Source: Neelides folsomi
Lineage: Eukaryota > Arthropoda > Collembola > Neelipleona > Neelidae
Direction: 5' to 3'
Length of the DNA: 64,000 bases
NCBI GenBank assembly: GCA_034687125.1
Contig: JAQGBZ010000157.1
Span: 1 to 64,000, forward strand
The position numbers were made by a program, and so were the translations under genes. The notes under the pieces are model-generated. The model saw only the letters and a program-made list of their open reading frames with translations. It was not told the origin of the DNA and searched no databases. Shown one piece after another: positions 1-12,370 of this stretch (position 1 is its first letter; each line of letters opens with the position of its first letter).

Positions 1-1380
1 TCGCTGATTTTGAAAGAGTTCGATGTTTTATTTTCTCTCGTATTTTTCCCTTTTGGTTTAGTAGAAAAATTCAGAAATTTTTAGAAATTTTTCTTTTTTT
101 CCGTTTTTTTCTATTTGGGTCAAGAGAAATTTTTCAGAAAAATTCTCTTTATTTCATCTTTATTTCAGAGAAAAATTCTTTTCCCAAGCCTGCTTATAAC
201 CACAAAGTTTAATTCCTTTGCATCTCCATTTCTCTATATGTAATTTGTACAACTCTCCTGAAATATGCTAAAAGTGTTCAAAGCTTTAAGGAGCTGTTGG
301 ATAATTGATTGCAATTTCCATTTCCCTCATAGTTCTCATCTGAAAAGACAAACCACTGCGAGGAAACATCAAAGTTGGAAGAACGAAGAAGGAGAGAATG
401 AAGATCTGGTGACTCTCACCACTGTTCTGGCACAAGAGTTAATTTTGAGTTGTCGACATAATTTATTCTGGGAGTGTCATATGTTCACAGGTCTACGTTC
501 ACGGTGACATTAATTGAAACCATAAGGTTGGAACGACATTTCTACGTGTTGAGGCCCTGCCTCAACTCCATTTCTATTCTCCTCCTCTCAATATATAAAA
601 ATACAAAACGGTTCTGGTGAAAGGAATTTAATTGAGTTTACCAGACTCGCTCTGACTTCGAGGATACCCATTTATTATATTCAGCTGTTTACCATATAAT
701 TATTTGCCTGTTTTGTATCTTATATTGATAATCTTATAATACTTGTTGTTATATTATATTATATGTTATATTATTATATACCTACTTTATTTAGATAAAT
801 ATAAATAAATGTAATCCATATAAGTACAAAGGTATGCTGCTTCTTTATAATGTTAAATACTATTTTAGATAATGAATATCCAGTCAAGTATTAAATACTT
901 AGGAATTAGGACATACCATATTATCATTTATAGAATAGAGTACATATTACATATAAAAGAAGAAAAATATATCTCAAGAAAAAAACTTCAAATCGAATTC
1001 AAAATGCATATAATAAAGTGCATTTTTATTATGTTGCTATCTCCCGAATTGCAGCCTGACAGTGTCAGACTGACACCATACCATTTTCAAATATTTATTA
1101 AAATACTTACAACTTGTAAAAATATCAAATTAGTAAATTACTTACAAGAATACAAGTTTGTGATCAATGTGAAGGGCAGGCAAATGACGATTACAAGAAG
1201 ATCAGCCAAAGCGAGGTTTGCTAAAAGAAGAAAATAAATGAAATTGATTAATTCTAGGTTAAAAAGTTAAAATAAAATATACTTAATTATATGATGTAAA
1301 CATAATGCTTATTTTAAAACTGTTGATACACTTATTGGAACAAAAAATGTTTATGAGTAATTGTAAATATAACGGCTTGC
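1..1380. other. Left-edge noncoding sequence, probably GPCR intron
   Basis: AT-rich sequence with (TTA)n-like stretches near 750-790. It lies 3' of the GPCR exon on the minus strand, so it is probably that gene's first coding intron. I looked for the next GPCR exon (TM2-TM3, with a DRY-like motif) on the minus strand and saw none, so the rest of the receptor should lie left of the window. A weak open frame at about 872-1237 (+) has AT-biased composition and no recognisable domain. Confidence 0.4.
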
Positions 1381-1654
1381 CAATAAAATAATTAGTTGTG
1401 GTCCTCATTCTTGGTGATCGGAAAACGACAGCAATGACGAAAGAGTTTCCAACTATCCCAAGCAAAAAGACGATGGTGTAGGCCAAGACAATGAAGATTC
1501 CAAACCCAAGAGAAACTCGATACTTTTCATAGGGAAGATTTTCTGCATCCCAAAAGTCCGTCTCAATATCAAAGGTCGAGTTTCGTAGAGTTCCATTGTT
1601 AACCACCGAACTTTGATCCAGAGATGAGAGGGAGTTTCCGGCCAACCCATCCAT
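1381..1654 (-). CDS. Rhodopsin-family peptide GPCR, N-terminal exon (partial)
   Basis: First visible coding exon of a class A G-protein-coupled receptor, 91 codons plus one base. The N-terminal tail is extracellular, with two N-glycosylation sequons (NGT, NST). It is followed by TM1 with the family signature GNSFVIAVVF, then the first intracellular loop RSPRMRTTTNYFI. That loop and the break just before TM2 are typical of neuropeptide receptors (NPY/SIFamide/trissin-like), but the ligand cannot be told from this exon. The start at 1654 is the ATG of MDGLAGNS. An acceptor (TTAACAG) lies directly upstream, so a 5' exon or 5'UTR intron is likely. The exon ends G|GCAAGC, a GC donor in phase 1; the expected next codon is the valine or leucine that opens TM2. 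The remaining exons are outside the window to the left. Confidence 0.78.
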
Positions 1655-2384
1655 CCTGTTAAAATTTGCATATAAATTAAAAACTTTCAACTTTCCTCAA
1701 TTTTATTTTACATTGGCTGTAGTCGTAAATTCGAGTTCATCGAAACATTGTAAAAAGGAGGGGAATTTTTAAAAATAAGTTACACTTGATTCATATTGTC
1801 TTTCATTTTGTGAGGATTTTGAAACTCTTTTTTATGAGTTAACATAAAACGATATATTTTTCTTTGATTTCTTATACTCTTTCTCTTTTACAATAAACTT
1901 GTCTCAATTTCTTATTTTTATTACTAAAAATAATATCTTCTTATATAACGACTTTTTTTCATTGGTTTACTCGTTCTTTTGAAACCAAGATGTTCACACA
2001 TCTTATATTTCTTTATTTTACTCCTATGTGTTGAATTTTATACTCTGCCAAATGCACATAAAATTTTATAATTTACAATATATAATTTTAATACCGTATA
2101 TTATATGATATTTATATTAGTACATAGTGTAGTATAGCCATACGAAAATAAAACTGACAATTTATTTAAAGGTTCATTTTTTATGACCAATCTATATTAA
2201 ACACACTTCCCACTGCTAATTCCAAAGCTAAAAGTCGACTTACTTCAGACAAACACCAATATTTTATATAGGTAGATTATAAATGATAATATTAAAAGTA
2301 AAAGTAGCCAACAATATTCGCCATTGGAATGAGGAACAAAAGTTTTGTTATTTGAAGTCCATATGCATCGGACCCATCGGAGGA
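1655..2384. other. AT-rich intergenic stretch
   Basis: Upstream side of the GPCR exon and downstream side of the small secreted gene. I see no coding potential and no repeat of note. Confidence 0.4.
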
Positions 2385-2615
2385 TCAAAAGTCCTTTTTT
2401 CCTAAAGTTTCCTCTGGACGTTTTTCACATTTGCAAATTTTCCTGCAATAATATTCACGTTCGCAACTTAGGAAGTCGTGGGGTCGTGTCCAATTCTTAA
2501 TATTATCCAGATCTTCTTTTGGAATCGGACTGCATTTTTCTCCTGGTTTCACCAATCTCTCCAAGGAAGCCATTGAAACAAAAACAAGGGCGAAGAAAAG
2601 TTGAAGGAAATTCAT
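2385..2615 (-). CDS. Small secreted cysteine-rich protein (hypothetical)
   Basis: A single open frame of 76 residues starting at an ATG. The first about 17 residues (MNFLQLFFALVFVSMAS) form a clear signal peptide. The mature part is charged, carries one NWT glycosylation sequon and five cysteines, four of them close together in CEREYYCRKICKC. The C-terminus is lysine-rich (GKKDF). The odd number of cysteines means either one is free, the protein dimerises, or another exon has been missed. I do not recognise the family. It stands alone in a gene-poor stretch. The signal peptide plus clustered cysteines suggest a haemolymph or gland peptide, but this is inference. Confidence 0.5.
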   Translation of the reverse strand: MNFLQLFFALVFVSMASLERLVKPGEKCSPIPKEDLDNIKNWTRPHDFLSCEREYYCRKICKCEKRPEETLGKKDF

Positions 2616-2782
2616 GATGCTTCTTTAAAAACTGGCCCAAAATTATGATTTCCCAAAACAGGGAAAATCTAAGATTGAGAATTTAATTAAGTTTAAATTC
2701 TATAAAGCTATAAAAATGATATGAATGTGCTATTAAAAAATACGTATATTCAAAATACTGATACATAATAAATAAGCACCGC

Positions 2783-3075
2783 ATGGCATGGTACGGACTG
2801 TATCGTAATATATATTGGAATCTTCAATAAGTCATAATCAATGCCGATTACAATTTTTATTTTTTCGAATTTGTAATATTCTATTTACATGTAAATGTAT
2901 ATATCCTGGTTGATTTGCTTATGGTTTGAAGTAAATCATAAATCTTTTATTTCCTTATATTACCAAGGATTAATGTATTTTTATATACTCGAAAAAAATA
3001 AAAATTGTAATCGGAATTGATCATGACTTATTGAAGATTCCAATATATATTACGATACAATCCGTACCATGCCAT
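2783..3075. repeat. Long inverted repeat (foldback element)
   Basis: Two arms of about 86 nt are almost perfect reverse complements. The left arm is 2783-2868 (begins ATGGCATGGTACGG) and the right arm is 2989-3075 (ends CCGTACCATGCCAT). I count about three mismatches and one indel in a T run. The spacer is 120 nt and shows no open frame. This is a foldback MITE or a long-hairpin RNA locus. No obvious terminal target-site duplication is visible. Confidence 0.85.
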
Positions 3076-4465
3076 TATATCGTAACAATTAATTTCCGAA
3101 ATAGCATACTTTTCTCCTCCAAAAGCCATATGAATCTATTTTTAATTTCAAAACAAAACTATGTGTTTTTTGTGCAGTGTCATAGATCCTTTGTCTCACA
3201 TTAATTGCGTTTTCCAAATATTTTTTTAATATTTATTTCAATTTGTACTAAAAAGAATAGACCAATATCTTTGAAATTGTTTTGAAGGCTCGTCACGTCC
3301 AACATCAAATCCATCCATTTTCTCATTCTCAATCTCAAATATCAATTTCTTGAGAGAAAAGTCTATAAAATTGTGGAGAAACGGTGAGCATAAGTTGGTT
3401 CATAAACTATTTTCAATTGGTCCTAGAGGCTGGATCAGCAGTCGAATTGGGTAGTTGGACAGATGAGCGGAGTTGTTATGGATTACGACGTAAGTTTTGG
3501 TGGTTCTGTGACTCAATGGCGGACGTGGTGACGCAGAGAGAGAGGAAACGGACCTTGACCACCCCAAATGGAGAAAGAATAAAGGAAAAAGCGGAGGACG
3601 GAAAGTGGAAAAAACTTCCGCCGATTAGAAAGGAGGAAAAGCTCCCTTAATCCTCCATTATTCTCAATTCGCTCCCAACATTGTTAAAAGGCACTCGAAG
3701 GATCTCCGCAGTCTTCACCGATGGTTTCATGATGAACTGCTGGTTCTGCAGCCGAGTGGAGCCATAAGAATCACCATTACGTAAACAACGGCGGTTTACG
3801 GGCCTCTTCCTCAACTAAAACGCGGCTCGGGAATAAAAATATAAAAGGATAAATCCACTTATCTCCCTCAACTCAATGCTCTCTGGACAATGTATTGACT
3901 TTCCAAATCTTTTTTCATCCTTTAAAAGCAAAAGTCTCTAGGAAAATTCCATTGTGACCTATGCGTAATAAACTTCGGACGGTTCTTATGATCATAGACT
4001 TACTATATACAATAATATCATGTGGGAGTTTGTATTCCAGGATAATGGATATTGGTCGAATATCCAGAGCGGATGAAAAAGAAAGTGAATCCAATTGGGA
4101 AAAGAAACAAGACAGAATTCATTCATGGAGAACTCTGGAAATCCAAATTGAAAGGCGGGTGGAAAGTGTCGAACATTTTTATGATTCGTGTCTTCTTTTC
4201 GCATATTCTTTTCATTCCAAAGGATCTGTAGTTTAAAAGTGAAGAGTCTTTTTTCAAATTTTCTCATCCATATAAGTTCTTATACATCTGAGGACTTTTC
4301 TTCTATTGAGAGGACATGGCTCAACCATGAAATCAACTTGTCGCACTCACAATGAAGTTATCCGAGTGGGAAACGAAGTAAATCTTAGCCAGTACAAATT
4401 CTTTCGATTTATATGTTAAATAAAATTAAATTCCTTATAATACTAAAAACTCACACTCAAAATTT
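3076..4465. other. Intergenic, with a GC-elevated patch
   Basis: From about 3400 to 3860 the composition becomes richer in G+C and purines than the surroundings. Short open frames occur on both strands (for example 3384-3650 on +) but none resembles a known protein. It could be a 5'UTR exon, a promoter or an old insertion. Nothing further can be supported. Confidence 0.3.
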
Positions 4466-5300
4466 TATGCGGTAAACCAGCAATCGGCCAGTCTCCCTAC
4501 TGGTTTGTAGCTTCTATCCATTAAAAACTATTAAAGGGTACAAAATAGTACAACCCGTGGGTTCGATATCTGTCCCCCGGACACATTTTAAAATCATACT
4601 ATGACCCTCTGACACATTTCGGGCCAACGGATTGTTACGAACTCGTAGGGAAACGGGTCCATTGCTAAAGTATAATTACATATGTATAATTACCTTTACC
4701 CATCTTTATAAAGTATCAGTTTTGTAATCCGTCGACTTTTAGCTTTTACTACAAAAATACGGAATCCTTCCATTATTTAAATGACGGGAGAGTTTTTTAA
4801 TTAATCCATCGACACCTTTCAAAATCATGACTATGACCCAGAGTTGAGAATTTTCTACCCGAATCTGGCATTACCTGAGCCGGAACGGCGAAACGGACTC
4901 CGATTTCTCTAATACAATATGAAAAGAAATGAATCTATTTAGTGATCAATTAAAATGGGCTTTTAGTTCGAAAAGTCGGAAATCTTGGGAAATATTTTAA
5001 ATTCGTTCCTATTGAAACGTTTGCCTCAAACTCAAACTCGCCAACTTTTACAAAATATTTCAAAAGTTTGTGAAACTCCTCCTTGCCAAAACCCACATTG
5101 TCGCAGATTTCTCGAGGACGATTGGGTTAATTAAAAAAATTCGCCCGTCATTTTGACCTCGGAAAGATTCCGGTCAGGATGGTATTTTTTTATTCAGCCC
5201 ACCCTGTTGTAGTAAGAGCGAAAAGACCCCGAACAAATCCAAAGCTTAATATTTTATAAAGGCAGACCAGCAATCGGCCAGTCTCCCGACTGGTTGATAA
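4466..5300. repeat. Degenerate repeat block with duplicated 33-nt hairpin motif
   Basis: The motif ACCAGCAATCGGCCAGTCTC occurs at about 4476 and again at about 5265, followed in each case by CC[T/G]ACTGGTT. In the second copy the motif can fold on itself (CCAGTC, loop TCCC, GACTGG). Between them, two diverged blocks (about 4577-4680 and 4808-4915) share a pattern of GACAC, TTTYAAAATCAT and ACTATGACCC. The composition is more GC-rich than the flanks and no frame is open. It looks like decayed mobile or tandem repeat DNA. Confidence 0.55.
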
Positions 5301-8300
5301 CTGAGGCATTCCAAGCCTAATGTAAAACGAATTTTCGCATACTCTCCCAAACCGACACTTTTCGTCCTATCCAAATACACACGATTTCCTCGTATCTCGA
5401 AACGCTGAGGGAATAAGGTGGTATACTACAGGAGACAAAATGTTCCCCTTGCAAAAATATGAATAATAAAGTTTTTAGAGTGACCTCATTCACTCAGCAT
5501 AACTAGCGCATGGACAATTATTAAATTGTCTTATAGGGTTGTTATGATAAAATGAGCGCATATTTATGTATTATGTATTTCAGTATTAAAATATTTTAAC
5601 GATATATGTAAAAATACGTATATCCGGTATTTATAAATATCTACTTAGGTATGTATACTTTTATGTGTACAAACATAGTATTTATTATATACAATAGTAC
5701 TGACGAGTAGTAGCATTTAAACATTTATATCATACAAATACTTATTTAGCATAAAAGTATACATTAGTATAGTAGGTATGTACTCTAGAATTTTTTGCAG
5801 ATCATAGCAGGATTTTCTATTTTTCCAATTTCCCTTTTCGGCCTGGAAGAGGTTACCAAGTCACATAAATTGATCCCCAACCAACTTTTGTCTCGGTTTA
5901 TGTTCTTTCACCCAAACTTACTGCATATTCGCAATTTCGCACCAAACTTTATTTTATGTACAGTATTATTTTATCCAATAAATTCAGATACAAACCATAT
6001 AAATATATTAACGATTTTCTATAAAAAAAAAGCCACGAAATGATAAAATTGAATGTAATAAATGAATGCTCACTAAAGTACGATGCTTTCAACTACATAC
6101 AATTATGAATTGGGTTCTAACAATAAGCAAAGCATAAGATTTTTTTCAGGACATTTGGTTTGAAAATGAGTTTCATGATTTAAAGTTTTTTGTGATTATT
6201 TAATATTATGTAGACTGATAAGAAATAAAGTGTATCCTAAAGCAAAATCATATAAAATGGTCAAAATATGTATCTCATACGGAGCTTGAGTAATCTTGAA
6301 CAAAAACGTATCAACTTAAAAGAGGAATCAAGCTAAAGATGCCTTAGAGGAGAATCCACCAAGCTTTTTATGTAAATATGATATTAAGAAACAAAGATAA
6401 ATTCAACTTGATGCAAATTCCAATTGTCTCATTTCCATTTGTGAGCAAAAACCGTTTGAATTTATCTTATGCTTTTCTGAGATGAAATTAGAGGAAAATC
6501 CCGAGTGACAAAATCTTTAAATGTCTTTTATTCTTCATGACGTGTCCTTCAGCTCTTTATTTCACTCCCATTTTCACTTTTATCCAAATGCATTGTACGA
6601 AAGTTCCTTGATGGAAGCCAATTACCATGAGTGGTTTCATTTATCTTCATTTACCATTTTCCCCCTGGTATATTAAACCTTTGAGTTGAAGCACTGAAGT
6701 ACTCAAAATGACTTTTCTCCGAACTTTGCCATTTCTTATAGAAAATCTTTTATCTTACTGATTTATAGACAGAGAAATAAATCATCAATTTCTCATTTCA
6801 AATACTTCCCCAGGACCTGAATTTGAGCTAATTTATTATGTATTGCGGTCTATTGGTAAATATACATAATGTAACATACTTTATTACGAGTAGGTATGTA
6901 TTTTGATATTATATAAAATTGTACTATAAAAATAGTGGTATGTGATGTATAGTATATATATAAGTACATAGCTGTAGTGCTTTTTATGTATTATACTTAT
7001 TGTATGTAACATAATTTAATATTACTCAGATTCAATTTGCGTATCTTTGTGATAAGATGTATTACACAAGGAAAATGTATTAGTTTTGATATTTCTTTCT
7101 CTGACTGACGGTTAAATAAAAATAAATGAGTAAGTCTGAAAGTGAAATTGATGATTTATTCTGAAGCTCATCTATAACGGAAGGAATGCCTCATCATCAT
7201 TTCACGTCTCGAATGTGGTTCAATTGATTCCGGATTTCTTCTCCCTCGTCGGGAGAAGATAAAGCGAACCACAGGAAATATTTGCAAGAGAGGAATTGTC
7301 TCATTCGATCTTCACCCAGCGCCTTAACCGACATTTCCCTCTTCCTCAAGACCATTCTCTTTGTCCGCCGGCACAAATTTCGCATTCCCTCTAAACGAAT
7401 TTGCCTCATAGCCTGGAGCAGAGCCAAAAGAGAGGAAAACGGTGGGAGATGAAAAGACAACATTGGGATTCTTAATCGCTCCTTCATTTCCCACCAAATC
7501 TCATCCATTGGGGATGAGAGGAATGATTCCAATGGAATCAGATGGAGAGATCAAAATTCACTCGCCAGTGGGCTAAAGAGTAAAAGCTTCCCCATCACAG
7601 TGACATCCGATTTGTCACCTGTCAATGAACCATTCAATTTCCCATTCATATTATTACTCTTTCAATCATCTTTGCAAACATTCTTGGGAACCAACTCGAC
7701 TGTCTTTCATCAAATTATTAATTTCCCTCAGGGTCGCTCCATCGCTCTGCTCAGTCTCTTGTGATGTGAAGAAATGACTTGAAAGTTGTTGATTTGAATT
7801 AATATTAAACTTACAAACTCATTAAACAAACTTTCTCAATTTTCATGTTGACCTTTAAAATTTAATTTAACAAAGTTTAGTTAAGAACAATTTTCACCAA
7901 ACCGATTCTAGCTTCCAATGGCGTGTTTCAATTAATTCTAGCAACAAAAGTAATAGTTGAATTATAAAACTTGTAAAAATTCGGAATTTTAATTTTTTTA
8001 GTTAATTAAAAAAATATCACATTTCTGAAGTTCTAATGTCTTTTATAGTGGAAGACTTTTAATTAGCCCTGGGAGTTCACATTGTTTTTCGGATTTTTCA
8101 CATAATAAATTGCAGCTGTTTTACTGATATATCCCTATTTGATTAATAGCAAATTGTTTGAGAACTAAAACAAAGCTTAATTAAGTTCCCTTTCTTCACG
8201 ATAATTAAAATCCTCCATAAAATACAATGCACAAAAGTGCACAAATGCCCAATATACTTTTTTAATTATCCTCAAAGGCATAAAGTACCATATCAAATTG

Positions 8301-11300
8301 CGGTTTCATTAATGAGACCAAAAAATTCTCAAATGAAAACTTACTCAAAGTTAATTAATTCACAAAGAAATCTCAATAAAGATTATAAGATACAAGTCAA
8401 AGTAATATTAGGAATATAATTATAATAGCTACTTTATTATGTATAAGAGCTGGTCTCCACTTTTTCCTCCCCGTGACTTCTGCCAATTTCATATTTTGAT
8501 GCCAAACCGATTTTTTATCTTCCTCTGCCACACAATAGAAAAAGTGTAAAAATATATATTCATAATGGGCCGTTTTCCTCGGAGGAGAAAAGTGAAAGTG
8601 AATGTTTACGTAAGGTCATTTGAAAGGATTCTTTGTGTCTAGACAGAATGAAAAGGGTTTAAAATTAATAGTTGGGCGAGGAGTGACGAGGAGTATTTGG
8701 GAGAACCTATATGAGTTGATATCATATATTTTGGATTTGGCCTGGTAATGACAAGAGGGTGGTGAGGGGCTCGTTGACTTCCAACTCCTCACCCATTCCT
8801 GATTTATTTAAATTTATTCTTCATGTGAGAACCAAAGGGTTAAGTGGAGGAAATGAGGAAGAATTTTATCCATCTCGTCATGAGATCATTTAGGTCCCTT
8901 TAAGCCTCGTGTGTTTAATGTTAGCAATTTCACACTTGTGAGTTAAAGCTCGCTCATCGCTCATTTTCCTTTTTTGCAATAAATATAACATAATATGAGT
9001 AACATATCCCTTTAAAGATCCGTACCTATATTCAGATATATTTTTGTGCTAATGTATCACATACTATCTTATGTTGTCCTATGTATTCTATCAGTATCTA
9101 CTCTACTACATATATGATGTAGACTCCATTTTCTTCTTTTGTTTCTAATACTCTCTAAATAGGCTGGTGATGTCTTTAGCGTTTAGAAGTGAGCGAAATG
9201 GTGGATGTGGATGAGAGTGAAATATTTCCCATTGTCCGTTTCCTGACCGTATAAATTTTCTCGTTTGGAAACCTCTCGACTTTTCACAACGGTTTCTTCC
9301 GTAAGGTTTATCCTCAACAATTTCATGCCCTTCTTGTTTTTGCAATACACGATTTGTTGTGTATATATTTGTTGTATAAGTAAAGAATTACTCTCTCCAA
9401 CTTTACGCAAATAAATACGACTAGGACTCGCTACGGGAGATTCACGTAGCATATTGATTTAATGACTTAGTTAATATATGGCTTAAAGTTTAATTGTAAT
9501 TCTTAGGATGACGATGACCTATTGTGAACAATGTACTTATGTACAACTTTGGGCTTTTTTGACCGTCGCTAATCTTTATCTCTCTTTTTTCCAAGGGATG
9601 GAGAATGAAGGAATGTTAAAGGAGAGAGGAAGAGCTGAAAATCCGTTTTTTGACTTTTGCCTTCTCGGTCGCTTCTCAAGGAACCACAAAGGCCATAAAT
9701 TTCTCGCGCCTTCGTCTACAAATGTTCCAAAGCGTTTTCTCCTTAGCATGTTTCTTACACTACATCACTTCACAACTTCACAACATACATGTGATGGCAT
9801 GAAAAGTTAAAGTTGCTTAAAGATACACAATTTGTCTCTTAGAATGTATCAAAATGTTGAGTCAACCAACACCTAATAATGTTGGAATTTCTGTGAAGTA
9901 TAGTTTATTGTGAATGGGAAGTTCGAGGTCTTTTCAAGTTTTCATCCGAAGCCTATAATTTTCTTGGGTGACAAGTGTGTATAGTGGATATATAGGGTGA
10001 GATTAAGATAAGTTATTTGACTCTGCCACGCTCCAATAGTTTCCCTTAACACTTCAGATTTCACTAAGCCCTCCTCTTTCCAATTTACTACAACACTTGA
10101 AACTCCCAAAGCTACTCAAAGACAAAGACGCTTTCTCAAAGGCCCAATCCTTTAATGACAGAGTTACTTCCAGTTTCCCTCAAAGTTCACTCACTCGGGG
10201 AAGTTAACTATAGGTATGTACCATATATAACAAGCACATAGTAGTTATATTGTAATAGAGGAATGTTTGCTAACTTTACCAAGAAATAAAGAAAAAAATG
10301 ATTAAAAGTTTAAACAATTTTTAAATATTAACTTTGACCTAGTTTTAAAGTTCAAGGGAGATTTTCTCATTTAAAATTGTCAGTAAAACCGTTGGTACTG
10401 CTGTGATAAGAAGCTGGAGGTCCTCGATTTTAAATTGAATTTTCAACTCAATTATTTTCCTTCGATTTATAGTGGGTTATAATTGCCTCGGGGTCTCTTC
10501 TTTTATACACCTTATTAACTCCCAATCATTTGGGAGAGAATTTCCTTTGAATCCTTTCAGGAGTTGAAGAGGAGAATGGCATGTAGTTTATTGGGAATAA
10601 TTTACAGTTTGGTTTAATACAATGCGAATTGCTAATTCATTTTATAGGGAGCTAACGTCTCTTTATAAGGTTTAACAAATGTCATTATATACAGACAAAT
10701 CTATACGCTATATTTATTGATATTTGAAATTGAATGAGATTCCTATTCAAATCAAAGATTTCCTTTTATGAGCCAAATGAAATTGTCGAGAGAAAGATTT
10801 GTGTTTCAATTTCTATTCCTGTTAACTTCTAAAGAAGAGAGTCGATCGAAGTTCATCTACCCATACCCAATACACCATATTAATTAAAACAGTAATTTAG
10901 TTTTACATTTTCTTACTCTGCTTATTTACTATAAGCAAAAGTATATTTGCCAATGTAAAATTAATAATTTTTATGATTTATTTTAATTAAAGAATGTGGT
11001 AAGTCCATGCTCTACGCAATGTTTAAATCTTGAGTATTTTGGAAGACCCCTTGAAATAATTTATTATGCAAACCAGTATGTGGAGAGCTCATGATTCAAC
11101 GTTATCTTTATTCCTCTTTAGGGATATGATCCCCTTTCTTATCAAGAGGTCCAATCAAGTAAAGGCTGAATAGCAATTGTGAGAGACGGAAAAGAACGAT
11201 TTGGTGAGTCGTGGGAAAGTGACAAATTTTCAATAGGGAAAGTTTAGACAGAACTGAAGTCTTTTTGCGGTCTCTGAAGCCATTGGGAGGAATCTTCTTC

Positions 11301-12370
11301 CACTTCTCAAATCATCCTTATAAGAACCAATGTATTTCTCTTTCATGACCTGCCCGCACACGAATAGACTCACTCCCAGAAGAAATAATAATAATTCCAG
11401 ATTTCATATCCAAAGTTTTTCTCATAAACTCTCCGTTTCTTATTCCTTTCTCGGTTCAAATGGATTGAAAATAAGTTGTGAAGTTCCTCCTTCCAACTTT
11501 ATTTCCTCTTATTAAATAAGATAAGACGGAAGGAGACATTTTTTCAACTTCCACTAATAAATCTTGTATAGTCTGGAGATTCAAATGATCCTCGAGACTT
11601 AACTTAAAATATAGGCAATATTTATTATAAGTTTATTCCATATATTCAATATTTCGCTCTTTTGATATAAAAAATTTATATTTTTTAAAGATTTTTTGGT
11701 TTATACGAGTACTCATATTTTTTCTGAATTTTTTATATTTAAAATACATACATCACTTACTTACAGATATTAATCTTAGTTAACGCCGAAGTGTAGTAGT
11801 ATTTGTACATAGTACATACCTAGTATGAAATACTAAATGTATTTTTATAGTAAATTTTATCAAACTGTTTTTATAGCTTATTCAAATATAAAATTATGGA
11901 ATATTTGAATAGTTAGTTTATAGATATTTAGAATAAAGTCCAAAGTTGTAAAATATTGAAGTTTTAATAAATTCAATTTCATTTGTTTTTCGAAACTAAA
12001 AGTATTTGAATAGTTATTTAGTTTTATCTTTACAACTGTTTTTCCAACATCATTCACTATGTACGATACTGATACTTTATGTTGAGTTTGTAACTCAATA
12101 CAAGTAAAGCTGAGAATGTTTGTAAAACTATATTTATTTATTGGAAGTGAAAAGTCTACAAGAAAAGTTTGGAATGTCTTTTTATAAGTCAATTTCCCTC
12201 AATTTATTTATCGTTGGGTCTTAAAAATAATAAAATAAAATAGGAAGTGGTTCGTACCTTCAGACGAAGTTTGTTGAGACAGGAAATATAAAGTTCAATT
12301 TGAAAGGCTATAAAAACCTATCTAACTTAATGATGTTCTTTTAAGAGAATTGCAGAATTTATTTGACGGC
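5301..12370. other. Gene-poor AT-rich region
   Basis: About 7 kb with no convincing gene. Open frames at 5795-6043 (+), 7197-7532 (-), 9145-9452 (-), 9508-9810 (+), 11330-11515 (+) and 11878-12192 (-) have no recognisable domain, no consistent splice context and composition like the background. A GC-elevated patch lies at about 7180-7760. The decamer TAGGTATGTA or its complement recurs (5648, 5774, 6893, 10213, 11812). I see no RNA gene. Confidence 0.4.

Noticed and set aside
872-1237. 121-codon open frame on the plus strand
   Set aside because: AT-driven Ile/Lys/Tyr composition, no domain, no splice context; probably chance.
3384-3650. 88-codon open frame in a GC-richer patch
   Set aside because: No recognisable domain, and other frames of similar length exist in the same patch.
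4553-4580. tRNA-like B-box (GGGTTCGATATC)
   Set aside because: No matching acceptor stem, D-arm or anticodon arm upstream; does not fold as a tRNA.
7197-7532. 111-codon minus-strand frame
   Set aside because: No homology recognised; lies in a compositional island where long frames arise by chance.
11878-12192. 104-codon minus-strand frame
   Set aside because: Extreme AT bias and no domain or signal peptide.
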